64,000 nt of DNA from CAUTUX01 sp963542015 (GTDB lineage Bacteria > Bacillota > Clostridia > Christensenellales > CAG-917). Both the position numbers and the translations under genes were made by a program. Location: contig CAUTUX010000003.1 in assembly GCA_963542015.1 (NCBI GenBank), positions 1 through 64,000 of the forward strand, read 5' to 3'. The notes under the pieces were generated by a model. That model was not told the origin of the DNA and made no database searches. It saw only the letters and a program-made list of their open reading frames with translations. Below, piece by piece: positions 34,719 through 43,221 of this stretch; within the stretch, counting starts at the first letter, position 1, and each line of letters opens with the position of its first letter.

Positions 34719-36356
34719 TTATTCTATTGCGATAATATAGTTGTAGTGTTGTTGCCCACCATTAGACACCGTGACATCAGCATCTGGAATTACTTTAGAT
34801 ATTTCTTCTGACAATTCTTGTCCCTCAGCCATTGACATTTCTTTCCCATAATATATGGCAATCAAACAATCATCATCAAACACCTGTTTCACACTATCAA
34901 GAACAACTGCATTAAGATCCTCACCCTTTGCCAATAAAGTCTTACCTTGTATAGCAATATAGTCTCCTATCTTAACTGACATTCTATTCATTTTTGTATT
35001 GCGTACAGCCCTTGTTACCTCTATCGTTTTTACACCAGCAAAATTGTCATTCATATTCTTTACATTTTTTTCTACACTTTCTTCTGGATTAAATCCCAAC
35101 ATTGCCGATATCCCTTCAGCTGGTGAAGTTGTTGGGATAACTGTAACATTTGTTTCAACTAAACCTTTTGCCTGATTCGCTGCAAATATTACATTGCTGT
35201 TGTTTGGTAATATAATGACATTTTTGGCATGAACTTTCTTTATGCCATCAAGCATTGAACTAACGCTTGGATTTATCGTCTGTCCACCATGTATTGTATG
35301 TTGCACTCCTAATTCTTTAAATATCTGTTCAAATCCATCGCCTGGACAAACAGCAATTATTCCATATTCTGCAAGTTCTTTTGGTGTTTCTTCTTTTTCG
35401 GCAACTATCTTTCTATGCTGTTCCATCATGTTCTCTATTTTGAGACCATCCAATTCCCCAAGTTGCAGTGCTGCCTTTAATGCCATGTCAGGATTATTTG
35501 TATGAACATGTGTTTTTATAAGATCAGGATTGTCAATAACTAATACACAGTCACCAATTGACATCAAGTACTCTCTATATTTACTTACTTCTGCACTAGT
35601 CACCGTACTGTTTAAATGAATTATAAAATACTCTGTGCAATACTGAAAGGTAATGTTTTCATAGTCATTTTCAAGAATATCACTTTCTGTTACTAGGTTA
35701 CCCACCGCCTTGTTTTCTCTAGTGATTTCACTGTATATGTGATGTTCCTTGCCTATAAGAGTATTCAACATACCCTCAAAGATTGTTATCAAGCCACAAC
35801 CACCAGCATCCACCACACCAGCTTTAGCAAGAATTGGCAACATCTCTGGAGTTTTTGCAAGAATATCTTTCCCAGATTCTATAACTTTTTTAAAAAAATC
35901 CTTGAATTCAATATTTTTTGTTTTTGCAATCTTTACCGAAGCTTCTCCCATTGTACGAATGACTGTAAGGATTGTACCTTCTTTAGGTTTTGTAGTTACG
36001 GCATATGCTGTTTCTGCTGCTTTTTGTAGGGCTTTTGAAAATATTTTTGGAGTTACAATACTTTCCGTCTCTAATTCAATTGAAAGGCCTTTTGCAATCT
36101 GAGAAAAGATTACACCGCTGTTCCCTCTAGCACCACGCAATGCACCATTTGCAAATGCGATAACAACATCTGAAAGTCTGTCCGTTGTTTTATTTGCTTC
36201 CTTCACTGCATATGCGATAGTCAAAGACATATTAGTACCTGTATCCCCATCAGGCACTGGAAAAACATTCAATGAGTCTACATAGTCTCTGTTTAATTCA
36301 AGAGCTTTCGCACCACCTGCTAAAAGTTCTTTGAATTTTTTTCCATCAATATTCAT
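34719..36356 (-). CDS. fakA: DAK2/FakA-like fatty acid kinase subunit
   Basis: 545 residues. The N-terminal ~200 residues are a DAK2 domain: 'LNVFPVPDGDTGTNMSLTI' (phosphate/Mg loop) and 'GALRGARGNSGVIFSQIAKG', with 'VDAGGCGLITIFEGML' later. The central part and C-terminal DegV-like DAK1_2 region include 'VIDNPDLIKTHVHTNNPD' and 'VIILPNNSNVIFAANQA'. In Gram-positives FakA phosphorylates fatty acids carried by FakB/DegV proteins for phospholipid synthesis. No Asp23 neighbour or rpmB gene is adjacent. The start lacks a clear ribosome site. Cytoplasmic. Confidence 0.88.
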   Translation of the reverse strand: MNIDGKKFKELLAGGAKALELNRDYVDSLNVFPVPDGDTGTNMSLTIAYAVKEANKTTDRLSDVVIAFANGALRGARGNSGVIFSQIAKGLSIELETESIVTPKIFSKALQKAAETAYAVTTKPKEGTILTVIRTMGEASVKIAKTKNIEFKDFFKKVIESGKDILAKTPEMLPILAKAGVVDAGGCGLITIFEGMLNTLIGKEHHIYSEITRENKAVGNLVTESDILENDYENITFQYCTEYFIIHLNSTVTSAEVSKYREYLMSIGDCVLVIDNPDLIKTHVHTNNPDMALKAALQLGELDGLKIENMMEQHRKIVAEKEETPKELAEYGIIAVCPGDGFEQIFKELGVQHTIHGGQTINPSVSSMLDGIKKVHAKNVIILPNNSNVIFAANQAKGLVETNVTVIPTTSPAEGISAMLGFNPEESVEKNVKNMNDNFAGVKTIEVTRAVRNTKMNRMSVKIGDYIAIQGKTLLAKGEDLNAVVLDSVKQVFDDDCLIAIYYGKEMSMAEGQELSEEISKVIPDADVTVSNGGQQHYNYIIAIE

Positions 36357-36579
36357 GCACTTTTAGTTGTACTGTTTTTTTGTTTCAAATTTAAATATAA
36401 AACCCTGCGTACAACTTCCGTTAAATATTTTAACATAAATTGATATAACATTAAACAATATTTTTTACATAAATAAAAAGTAAATTTATCGGATTAGATT
36501 ACCTTTTTTAGCGACAATGTGAGGTAAAATCTAACATTTTTATTCTCGTATAAATTATAAAATACTTGTTTTTATATTC

Positions 36580-37581
36580 TTAATACATGAATTCCTGACT
36601 CAGAATTCTTGCCATATAGTATAGGTTTGTATCAAATTCTTTTTTAGACTTTAAAGCCTCTTCTATACTCATATCGAATATGTTTCCAACTCTAGTTCCA
36701 ACTGCTCTACCGCTTTGCCCTGTTGCTATTACATCAACTGCTCTTACTGCAAATCTTGTAGCTAATACCCTATCAAATGCAGATGGCATTCCACCACGCT
36801 GTAAATAGCTCAATGCTACATGGTTTACAGTTCTCCCTGTAGCCATTGCAACTTTTTCCATAATTTCGTCTTTAATATCCTTTCTTCCTTCCGCAAGAAC
36901 TATAACTGTTGATGTTTTACCGTTATCAAAACCTCTTCTTACGCAGTCTGCCAACTTATCAATATCTACAGGTGCTTCTGGAACTACAACTGCTTCAGCA
37001 CCTCCACCAACTGCCGAATAAAGGGCAATATCTCCACAAGCTCTTCCCATAACTTCCAAAACCATTATTCTGTCATGTGATGTGATGGTATCTCTAAGCT
37101 TTAACATAGAATCCAAAACCGTGTTACACGCTGTATCAAAACCGATAGTATAATCTGTATATCCCATATCGTTATCTATTGTTGCTGGTATAGTTACAAC
37201 ATTTAGTTCTGTATTTTTGTGTAAATCTAGTGCTCCTCTAAATGAACCATCACCCCCTATAACTATTAGGTTGTTGATTCCTTTGTCCAATAGGTTATTT
37301 GCTGCCTTTGTATAAATTTCTTTTTCTTTGAAATTCTGAAGACGTGCCGTTCTTAAAATTGTTCCGCCGAGATGTACGCAACCGCTTACACTTGAATATT
37401 CAAACTTGTGTATATCATTTTTGTATAAGCCTAAATATCCATGTTTTACTCCATATACTTCAAATCCATTTCTCAATGCATATCTTACTGTAGCTCTAAC
37501 GCAAGTATTCATTCCTGAAGCGTCACCGCCACTAGTTAAAACAGCAACTTTTTTACTGTTATTTTGTGCACCTTTACTCAT
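36580..37581 (-). CDS. pfkA: 6-phosphofructokinase
   Basis: 333 residues. 'VAVLTSGGDASGMNTCVRATV' is the ATP-site N-terminus, 'IVIGGDGSFRGA' has Gly rather than Asp after GGD, as in ATP-dependent enzymes, 'IPATIDNDMGYTDYTIGFDTA' carries the catalytic Asp (T-I-D-N-D), and 'MVLEVMGRACGDIALYSA' and 'YLQRGGMPSAFDR' complete the fructose-6-phosphate site. 'PATIDND' instead of the usual 'PGTIDND' is a small deviation, so cofactor preference is slightly uncertain. The ribosome site is GAGGT. It is monocistronic here. Confidence 0.95.
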   Translation of the reverse strand: MSKGAQNNSKKVAVLTSGGDASGMNTCVRATVRYALRNGFEVYGVKHGYLGLYKNDIHKFEYSSVSGCVHLGGTILRTARLQNFKEKEIYTKAANNLLDKGINNLIVIGGDGSFRGALDLHKNTELNVVTIPATIDNDMGYTDYTIGFDTACNTVLDSMLKLRDTITSHDRIMVLEVMGRACGDIALYSAVGGGAEAVVVPEAPVDIDKLADCVRRGFDNGKTSTVIVLAEGRKDIKDEIMEKVAMATGRTVNHVALSYLQRGGMPSAFDRVLATRFAVRAVDVIATGQSGRAVGTRVGNIFDMSIEEALKSKKEFDTNLYYMARILSQEFMY

Positions 37582-37702
37582 TTACACACCTCGCTTAAAA
37601 ACTTAAAATATTGTACCTTATTGTCCATGTTATTGCAATTTAAAAAACCGCTAAATTTCAAGCATTTTTTGTGCTTTTATGCTATAGATAACATCCTAAA
37701 AA

Positions 37703-37731
37703 TTGACTTTATGCCTCTAATTTGTTATTTA
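37703..37731 (+). promoter_or_regulatory. promoter of the lysine operon
   Basis: TTGACT (37703-37708), 17 nt, TATTTA (37726-37731), about 40 nt before asd. I looked for a lysine riboswitch in the short leader and did not find one. Confidence 0.55.
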
Positions 37732-37771
37732 AATTTATATTAAATTTATACATTTTTTGAGGTTACAAACT

Positions 37772-38770
37772 ATGAAAAAATTCAATGTTGCAGTTGTTGG
37801 TGCGACCGGAATGGTCGGAAATAAATTTCTTGAAGTATTAACAGAAAGAAAGTTACCAGTTGAAAATTATTATCTTTTCGCTTCTAAAAAAAGTGCAGGT
37901 AAAGAAATTGATTTTATGGGGAAAAAATATACAGTCATTGAATTGAATGATGACAACATTGAAAAGTTAAAAGGTAAACTTGATTTTGCATTGTTCTCAG
38001 CTGGTGGTTCAGTATCTGCTGAATTCGCTCCTAAATTTGTTAAGATCGGTGCGGTAGTTGTGGATAACAGTAGCCAGTGGCGTATGGATGAAAATGTCCC
38101 TTTGGTAGTTCCAGAAGTAAACCCTGAAGATATCAAAAAACATAATGGAATTATTGCAAACCCAAACTGCTCTACTATCCAAGCAATGGTTGCATTAAAA
38201 CCATTATATGATGCCTATGGAATTAAGAGAATTATCTATTCTACATACCAGGCAGTATCTGGTGCTGGAGTAAAGGGATATACCGACTTGAAAGAAAATA
38301 AAGCTGAAAAGTTCCCATATCCTATACTCAACAATATGTTGCCTCACATTGATGTATTCACTGAAAACGGATATACAAAAGAAGAATTAAAGATGGTAAA
38401 TGAGACACGCAAAATACTCCATGACAAGAAACTAAAAGTTACCGCCACAACAGTTCGTGTCCCAGTATTTTATGGACATTCAGAATCAATCAATGTCGAA
38501 CTAAAAAAATCCACTACCAGAGATGATGTAATGAAACTATATGCAAGTGCTCCTGGTATTGTGCTTCAAGATGATGTAAAGAATAACATCTATCCAATGC
38601 CTATCAATGCTGAAAATAAGGACGAGGTATTTGTCGGAAGAATCAGAATGGATGATAGCGTAAAATCTGGTGTTAATATCTGGGTTGTTGCAGATAACAT
38701 CCGTAAGGGGGCAGCAACAAATGCTGTTCAAATTCTTGAATTGCTTATGCAATATAATTCGGAGCAATGA
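37772..38770 (+). CDS. asd: aspartate-semialdehyde dehydrogenase
   Basis: 332 residues from ATG 37772 (a TTG 15 nt upstream is in frame but lies before the AGG ribosome site). 'VAVVGATGMVGNKFLEVL' is the NADP-binding motif, 'NPNCSTIQ' holds the catalytic Cys, and 'YQAVSGAG' and 'RVPVFYGHSESINVELK' with the active-site His follow. It reduces aspartyl phosphate to the semialdehyde, the branch point to lysine, threonine and methionine. First gene of the asd-dapA-dapB operon; its stop overlaps the dapA start. Confidence 0.96.
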   Translation: MKKFNVAVVGATGMVGNKFLEVLTERKLPVENYYLFASKKSAGKEIDFMGKKYTVIELNDDNIEKLKGKLDFALFSAGGSVSAEFAPKFVKIGAVVVDNSSQWRMDENVPLVVPEVNPEDIKKHNGIIANPNCSTIQAMVALKPLYDAYGIKRIIYSTYQAVSGAGVKGYTDLKENKAEKFPYPILNNMLPHIDVFTENGYTKEELKMVNETRKILHDKKLKVTATTVRVPVFYGHSESINVELKKSTTRDDVMKLYASAPGIVLQDDVKNNIYPMPINAENKDEVFVGRIRMDDSVKSGVNIWVVADNIRKGAATNAVQILELLMQYNSEQ

Positions 38771-39648
38771 TGTTTGAAGGTACTGGCACCGCACTGGTAA
38801 CTCCGTTTACCAAAGATGGGATTGATTTTATTTCACTTGAAAATTTAATTGAATTTCAAATTAAAAATGGCGTTAATTATTTGGTAGTTCTTGGCACTAC
38901 TGGTGAACCAGCTACTATGTCTATTGACGAGAAAATTCGTGTCATAGATTTTACAATTAAAAAAGTTGCTGGAAGATGCAAAGTTGTTGTTGGTGCAGGA
39001 TCCAACTCAACTATGCATGCCATAGAATTATGCAAACTTGCAGAAGAACATAAGGCTGATGGGGTGCTTGTCGTTACCCCTTATTACAACAAAGCCAATC
39101 AGGAAGGCATATATCAACACTACGCTACTATCGCTAAAGCTGTTGCAATCCCCATCATCTGTTACAATGTTCCTTGTAGAACTGCAGTAAATATGTTGCC
39201 AGCGACATTTAAAAGACTAGTATCTGATTTTAAAAACATTGTTGCAATTAAAGAAGCTAGTGGTAATATGCAACAAATAATTGAATATGTTGAAGTAACA
39301 AATAATTCACATGCTGTAGTGCTGTCGGGTGATGATTCTCTAACAGTTCCAGCAATTTCAATCGGTGCAAAGGGAATTATTTCTGTAGCTTCAAATATAA
39401 TCCCAAATTTAATTGCATCAATGACTAAATCTGCTTTATCTGGAGATTTCAAAACAGCTGGTGCAATGCAAGTCCAAATACAGTCTTTAGTGGCAGTGAT
39501 GTTCTGCGATGTAAATCCAATACCAGTTAAAAAAGCCACTCAAATCATGCAATTAACCAATGGTATTTTGAGGCTTCCACTAACAGAACTTTCAGAAGAA
39601 AAAACACTAATTTTAAATAAAATTATGAGGGAGTTTAAATTATGTTAA
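38767..39648 (+). CDS. dapA: 4-hydroxy-tetrahydrodipicolinate synthase
   Basis: 293 residues of the TIM-barrel NAL family. 'GTATALVTPF'-type opening 'GTGTALVTPFTKDGID', 'VLGTTGEPATMS', the catalytic Tyr in 'VTPYYNKANQEGIYQHY' and the Schiff-base Lys in 'IVAIKEASGNM' (about residue 160) are present. It condenses aspartate semialdehyde with pyruvate. Two ATGs (38767, 38770) overlap the asd stop; GGAG upstream favours the second. It overlaps dapB by 7 nt. Confidence 0.96.
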   Translation: MMFEGTGTALVTPFTKDGIDFISLENLIEFQIKNGVNYLVVLGTTGEPATMSIDEKIRVIDFTIKKVAGRCKVVVGAGSNSTMHAIELCKLAEEHKADGVLVVTPYYNKANQEGIYQHYATIAKAVAIPIICYNVPCRTAVNMLPATFKRLVSDFKNIVAIKEASGNMQQIIEYVEVTNNSHAVVLSGDDSLTVPAISIGAKGIISVASNIIPNLIASMTKSALSGDFKTAGAMQVQIQSLVAVMFCDVNPIPVKKATQIMQLTNGILRLPLTELSEEKTLILNKIMREFKLC

Positions 39649-40805
39649 ATATAGGATTAATCGGCTCAAACGGAAGAATGGGTCAATCTGTATGGAAAAC
39701 TTTCAATAATTCTGACGAATGTAGGATTTTGTTTGGAACTGATAAAAATCCAGATATGGATGCTCCCTTCCCTACATACACAAGTTTAAGTGACTGCGAT
39801 ATGGTTGCAGACTGCCTCATAGACTTCTCTATCGCATCTGCTATTGAAGAGATTCTTGAATATGCAATAAAGACTAAAACAAATCTTGTTATTGCATCAA
39901 CTGGTCATACTCCAGAACAAGAAAAATTAATACGACAGGCATCAAAAAAAATTGCGATATTTAAAGCAAGTAATATGTCTCTCGGAATTAACCTACTCAC
40001 ATCACTTGCAGAGAACGCAACTAAATTTGTTGGTAGCGAATTTGATATAGAAATTGTGGAAATACATCATAATAAAAAATTAGACGCTCCAAGTGGAACT
40101 GCCCTTTCAATTGCCGCTGCCATCAACAACTGTATGAATAACTCTCTTGAACCAATATATGGAAGACACTCTACAAATGAAAAACGCAAAAAAAATGAAA
40201 TTGGAATTCATGCTGTTCGTGGTGGAAGTGTTGTTGGAAAACATGATGTGCACTTTTTTGGACAAAGCGAAAGTATCTGCATTTCTCATGAGGCTGAATC
40301 AAAAGAAGTTTTTGCAAGAGGTGCCGTGCGTGCTGCCCGCTTCCTATCAACCAAAACAAATGGCATGTACGATATGAACTCTATTATTGCTGAATGCTAT
40401 GCAACAACAACTGTTGAATGTGAAGATAAGATTTCCATTTTTAATGTATCTGGTTCCTTTAGTGACTTCATTCTCATTCTTGAAAAAATAAAAGATGCAG
40501 ACATAAATGTGGATATGATAAGCAAAACTGACGACAGTCATGTCTCTTTCTCTTGTTCAGAATCTGATGGAACAAAGTTGCAAAAAATATTAATAGACGG
40601 AACATATACAATAATCCCAGATCTATCTAAAATAACTATTGAATGTGCTGGTATGGAATACAAATCTGGTGTGGCTTTAGAAATATTTAAAATTATAAAA
40701 GAATTGTCACCGATATATGCAATAACGACATCTGAAACTAAAATAGCTTGTGCAGTTGATAGAAAAGCTAAGGAAAAAATTAAAAATAAATTAACTAAAC
40801 TTTAA
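39642..40805 (+). CDS. dapB: DapB fused to aspartokinase-type ACT region
   Basis: 387 residues. Residues 1-245 are dihydrodipicolinate reductase: 'IGLIGSNGRMGQSVWKTF' (NAD(P) site), 'LVIASTGHTPEQ', 'IVEIHHNKKLDAPSGTAL' (catalytic His and Lys) and 'FARGAVRAARFL'. DapB usually ends there. Residues about 258-387 add 'ISIFNVSGSFSDFILILEKI', 'INVDMIS', 'FSCSESD', 'KITIECAGMEYKSGVALEIF' and 'AITTSETKIACAV', which follow the paired ACT domains of aspartokinase regulatory regions. It may therefore be feedback-controlled by lysine (inference). GAGGGAG precedes ATG. It overlaps the convergent coiled-coil gene by 11 nt. Confidence 0.92.
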   Translation: MLNIGLIGSNGRMGQSVWKTFNNSDECRILFGTDKNPDMDAPFPTYTSLSDCDMVADCLIDFSIASAIEEILEYAIKTKTNLVIASTGHTPEQEKLIRQASKKIAIFKASNMSLGINLLTSLAENATKFVGSEFDIEIVEIHHNKKLDAPSGTALSIAAAINNCMNNSLEPIYGRHSTNEKRKKNEIGIHAVRGGSVVGKHDVHFFGQSESICISHEAESKEVFARGAVRAARFLSTKTNGMYDMNSIIAECYATTTVECEDKISIFNVSGSFSDFILILEKIKDADINVDMISKTDDSHVSFSCSESDGTKLQKILIDGTYTIIPDLSKITIECAGMEYKSGVALEIFKIIKELSPIYAITTSETKIACAVDRKAKEKIKNKLTKL

Positions 40806-41259
40806 CTGGTCTGGTTTGTTGTAATTCTTGCATATTTCTTTGAATTGTTTCCAATCCATTCGAAAGTTGCATATTTACATCTTTAAGAATATTGAATGAA
40901 ACAAGTCTTGCCTCGTATTCTAATTTTGTGTAATAGTCCTCGGCATCTTTTGTAATCTTGTTTGCTCGTTCTTGAGCTTTTTGAACTATGTCAGTTTGTG
41001 AGATCATTTGCTGTGCCTTGCTCTCAGCTTCATTCATTAACTGATTTGCATATGTTTCTGCGGACTGCCTTATATAATCTCTTTCATGCACTATTGAATT
41101 TGCTTCTCTGATAACTACAGGAAAATTTGCTTTGAACTTTTCAACCAAAGCCAACATTTTTTGCCTATTTACAACTATATCTTGAGAACTTAGTGGTGCT
41201 TTTTTTGCAGTGAGCACAGCTTGATTAAGCTCTTCAATCAATGCTTCAAATATTTCCAT
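40795..41259 (-). CDS. coiled-coil protein, unknown function
   Basis: 154 residues, nearly all helical. The central heptads ('YIRQSAETYANQLMNEAESKAQQMISQTDIVQKAQERANKI' region, about 65-110) are rich in Ala, Glu, Gln and Lys, as in DivIVA-like or ATP synthase b-subunit-like stalk proteins. There is no membrane segment. Its start overlaps the end of rsmD-coaD by 14 nt, and similar small coiled-coil genes follow coaD in other clostridia, where a division or envelope role is suspected. Function not established. Confidence 0.75.
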   Translation of the reverse strand: MEIFEALIEELNQAVLTAKKAPLSSQDIVVNRQKMLALVEKFKANFPVVIREANSIVHERDYIRQSAETYANQLMNEAESKAQQMISQTDIVQKAQERANKITKDAEDYYTKLEYEARLVSFNILKDVNMQLSNGLETIQRNMQELQQTRPVKV

Positions 41260-42256
41260 TGTTATCTCCGTGACTATCTTTAAGCAAAGTCAGTTTAGCA
41301 TTTATCGGTAAATTAGTAAACAAACCGCATTCTATTTCATTCTTGACATTAGTTGATGAAACATCTTTATACTTATCTATTTTGATGTACTCTGTTTTAA
41401 TTCCATACTGAGCGTTAAACTCAGATATCTTATCTTCATATGCCAAATCGTCATCATTTCTAATGCCTCTTATGAACCGTGTTATACTGTATTTCCGAGC
41501 AACTTCATATGCATATTGATCTGAAAAAACAACTTCTACTCTTTTATAATCTTTAAAAGTTTGTTTTAGCATGTCTAATCGGATATCTTTTGCAAATTTA
41601 TATTTTTTATCAACATTAATAAGCATTGCAACTAATACTTCCTCATATTTTTCTAATGCTTTTTCAACAACTGCAACATGTCCAACTGTGACGGGATCAA
41701 AACTGCCAGCGAACATGACAACATCTCGTTTATATATAAAATCTACTTTCACGGCACCCATTTGTCTCTTATCAACTCTATAGCCATTATTTAAAAATGC
41801 ATAATCAACATCTGCAGAATGTTCATGAATGATAACTCCACCATAATTCAACAAATCTTTATTATATATATATTTAATAGTTTCTATACCAAGTTCCGAT
41901 TTATACGGTGGATCAACAAAAAATATATCAGCTTTTTCAGATCTACGGTTTAAAAATGATATTGCATCATTTTTATGTACTTTTATATTGCCATCTATTT
42001 TATTCAGGTTGCTTTTAATTAACTCTATTGAGTTAGAAGAGTTATCTATCAAGTGAACTTCATTAGCACCTCTCGATAAACACTCTACACCTAATGCCCC
42101 CGTTCCTGCGAACAAATCAATAACTGTGCTCCCTGGAACTTTAAACTGGATTATATTAAAAATAGTCTCTTTTATACGATCTGTAGTAGGTCTTATATCG
42201 TTACCTTTAAAATCAAACAATCGTCTTCCCTTATATTTACCAGCGATTATTCTCAT
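41246..42256 (-). CDS. rsmD-coaD: RsmD-CoaD fusion
   Basis: 336 residues. Residues 1-178 are the 16S rRNA m2G966 methyltransferase RsmD: 'MRIIAGKYKGRRL', 'RPTTDRIKETIFNII', 'VIDLFAGTGALGVECLSRGA' and the catalytic 'FFVDPPYKS'. Residues about 179-320 are phosphopantetheine adenylyltransferase CoaD: 'VMFAGSFDPVTVGHVAVVEKAL' (T/HxGH nucleotidyl motif), 'RFIRGIRNDDDLAYE' and 'VSSTNVKNEI'. The two genes are normally adjacent but separate. Here they share one frame with no internal stop, so rRNA modification and coenzyme A synthesis lie on one chain. The C-terminal ~20 residues are extra. Confidence 0.94.
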   Translation of the reverse strand: MRIIAGKYKGRRLFDFKGNDIRPTTDRIKETIFNIIQFKVPGSTVIDLFAGTGALGVECLSRGANEVHLIDNSSNSIELIKSNLNKIDGNIKVHKNDAISFLNRRSEKADIFFVDPPYKSELGIETIKYIYNKDLLNYGGVIIHEHSADVDYAFLNNGYRVDKRQMGAVKVDFIYKRDVVMFAGSFDPVTVGHVAVVEKALEKYEEVLVAMLINVDKKYKFAKDIRLDMLKQTFKDYKRVEVVFSDQYAYEVARKYSITRFIRGIRNDDDLAYEDKISEFNAQYGIKTEYIKIDKYKDVSSTNVKNEIECGLFTNLPINAKLTLLKDSHGDNNGNI

Positions 42257-42834
42257 ATCTTCTTTTTAGCCTCATATATATTCTTATCTGTGACTACATA
42301 ATCCATTTGAACATCAAACCTATCATGTATAACCTTATCAAATTTTTGTTCTTCGAAGGCAAGACCTATCTTTGTGCAGTTTGGATTCTCAGCAAAAAAC
42401 CTATCATAAAATCCTTTCCCATGTCCTAGACGATTCATATTTTCATCAAATCCAAGTAACGGCACGAGAACTACTGCATCCTCAAATATTGCTATCTTTG
42501 CATCATCAAACTTTGGCTCATATATACCATATTTGTTTTGAGTGAGCGTTTCCTTCCCAAAATATTTTATTGCATACATTTTATCGCCATAAATACATGG
42601 GACTGCGATTTTAATATGACTTTCTTCTGCATGATCTATTATTGCTTCTGTGGACACTTCATCTGCAGTTGATATGTAACAGAAAAGTAACTTGTCATTT
42701 TTAATAAGACCACAATCTAAAATACTTAGAAAAACCTTGCGTGACTTGTTTGCCTTCTCTTCTGAAGTAAGGACAGCGATTTTTTGTTTAGCTTCTTTCC
42801 TTTGTTCTTTTTTACTTAGTTCATTTACACTCAT
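42253..42834 (-). CDS. 5-formyltetrahydrofolate cyclo-ligase
   Basis: 193 residues. 'SKKEQRKEAKQKI' is the basic N-terminus, 'CYISTADEVSTEAIIDHA', 'GIYEPKFDDA' and the signature 'VLVPLLGFDENMNRLGHGKGFYDRFF' (about 123-148) contain the ATP- and folate-binding residues, and 'IGLAFEEQKFD' follows. It recycles 5-formyl-THF to methenyl-THF. It overlaps the ACT gene upstream by 14 nt and rsmD-coaD by 4 nt, so it is translationally coupled. It adds to the one-carbon theme of the window. Confidence 0.93.
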   Translation of the reverse strand: MSVNELSKKEQRKEAKQKIAVLTSEEKANKSRKVFLSILDCGLIKNDKLLFCYISTADEVSTEAIIDHAEESHIKIAVPCIYGDKMYAIKYFGKETLTQNKYGIYEPKFDDAKIAIFEDAVVLVPLLGFDENMNRLGHGKGFYDRFFAENPNCTKIGLAFEEQKFDKVIHDRFDVQMDYVVTDKNIYEAKKKI

Positions 42835-43213
42835 TTAATACCTTTAAGGCTAGATCTACATCTTTTGTTCTAAATAAAATTTGTCCTTTCCCAGTCTTCA
42901 AAGTATGTGAGTATATATAATCTATTTGTATTCCTTTTGATGAAAGCATGTCTAAAAATTTCTTTAATGAACCTGGTTTATCTTCAACTTCAAGTGCAAT
43001 TAACTGTGTGCTTTTTGCCGTATATCCATTCTGATTTAATATTGTAAGCGCTTCATCATTTTTATCAGTTATTATCTTTACAATACCAAAATCACTGTTT
43101 TCTGAAATATTGAGAGATTCTATGTTTATCTTATTTTCAGCCAATAAAGAAATTAGCTTATCTAGCGCCCCTACTTTATTATCAAGAAATACTGCTATTT
43201 GCTCTACTAACAT
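42821..43213 (-). CDS. tandem ACT-domain protein
   Basis: 130 residues: two ACT domains, residues about 3-65 ('IAVFLDNKVGALDKLISLLAENKINIESL') and about 70-128 ('IALEVEDKPGSLKKFLDMLSSKGIQIDYIY'). Both have the ligand-loop Gly at the strand-helix junction. Free-standing tandem ACT proteins bind amino acids. In this position after iorAB-paaK they are commonly annotated as amino-acid sensing partners, possibly for aromatic amino acids. The ligand is unknown. It lies 8 nt after paaK. Confidence 0.88.
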   Translation of the reverse strand: MLVEQIAVFLDNKVGALDKLISLLAENKINIESLNISENSDFGIVKIITDKNDEALTILNQNGYTAKSTQLIALEVEDKPGSLKKFLDMLSSKGIQIDYIYSHTLKTGKGQILFRTKDVDLALKVLNECK

Positions 43214-43221
43214 TCCTGCTC

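Noticed and set aside
36490..36545. Terminator between pfkA and fakA
   Set aside because: TTAGATTACC and GGTAAAATCTAA can pair, but on the transcribed (minus) strand no T-run follows; on the plus strand nothing is transcribed into it.
37582..37771. Lysine riboswitch before asd-dapA-dapB
   Set aside because: The leader is only about 40 nt after the promoter and lacks the conserved multi-helix aptamer.
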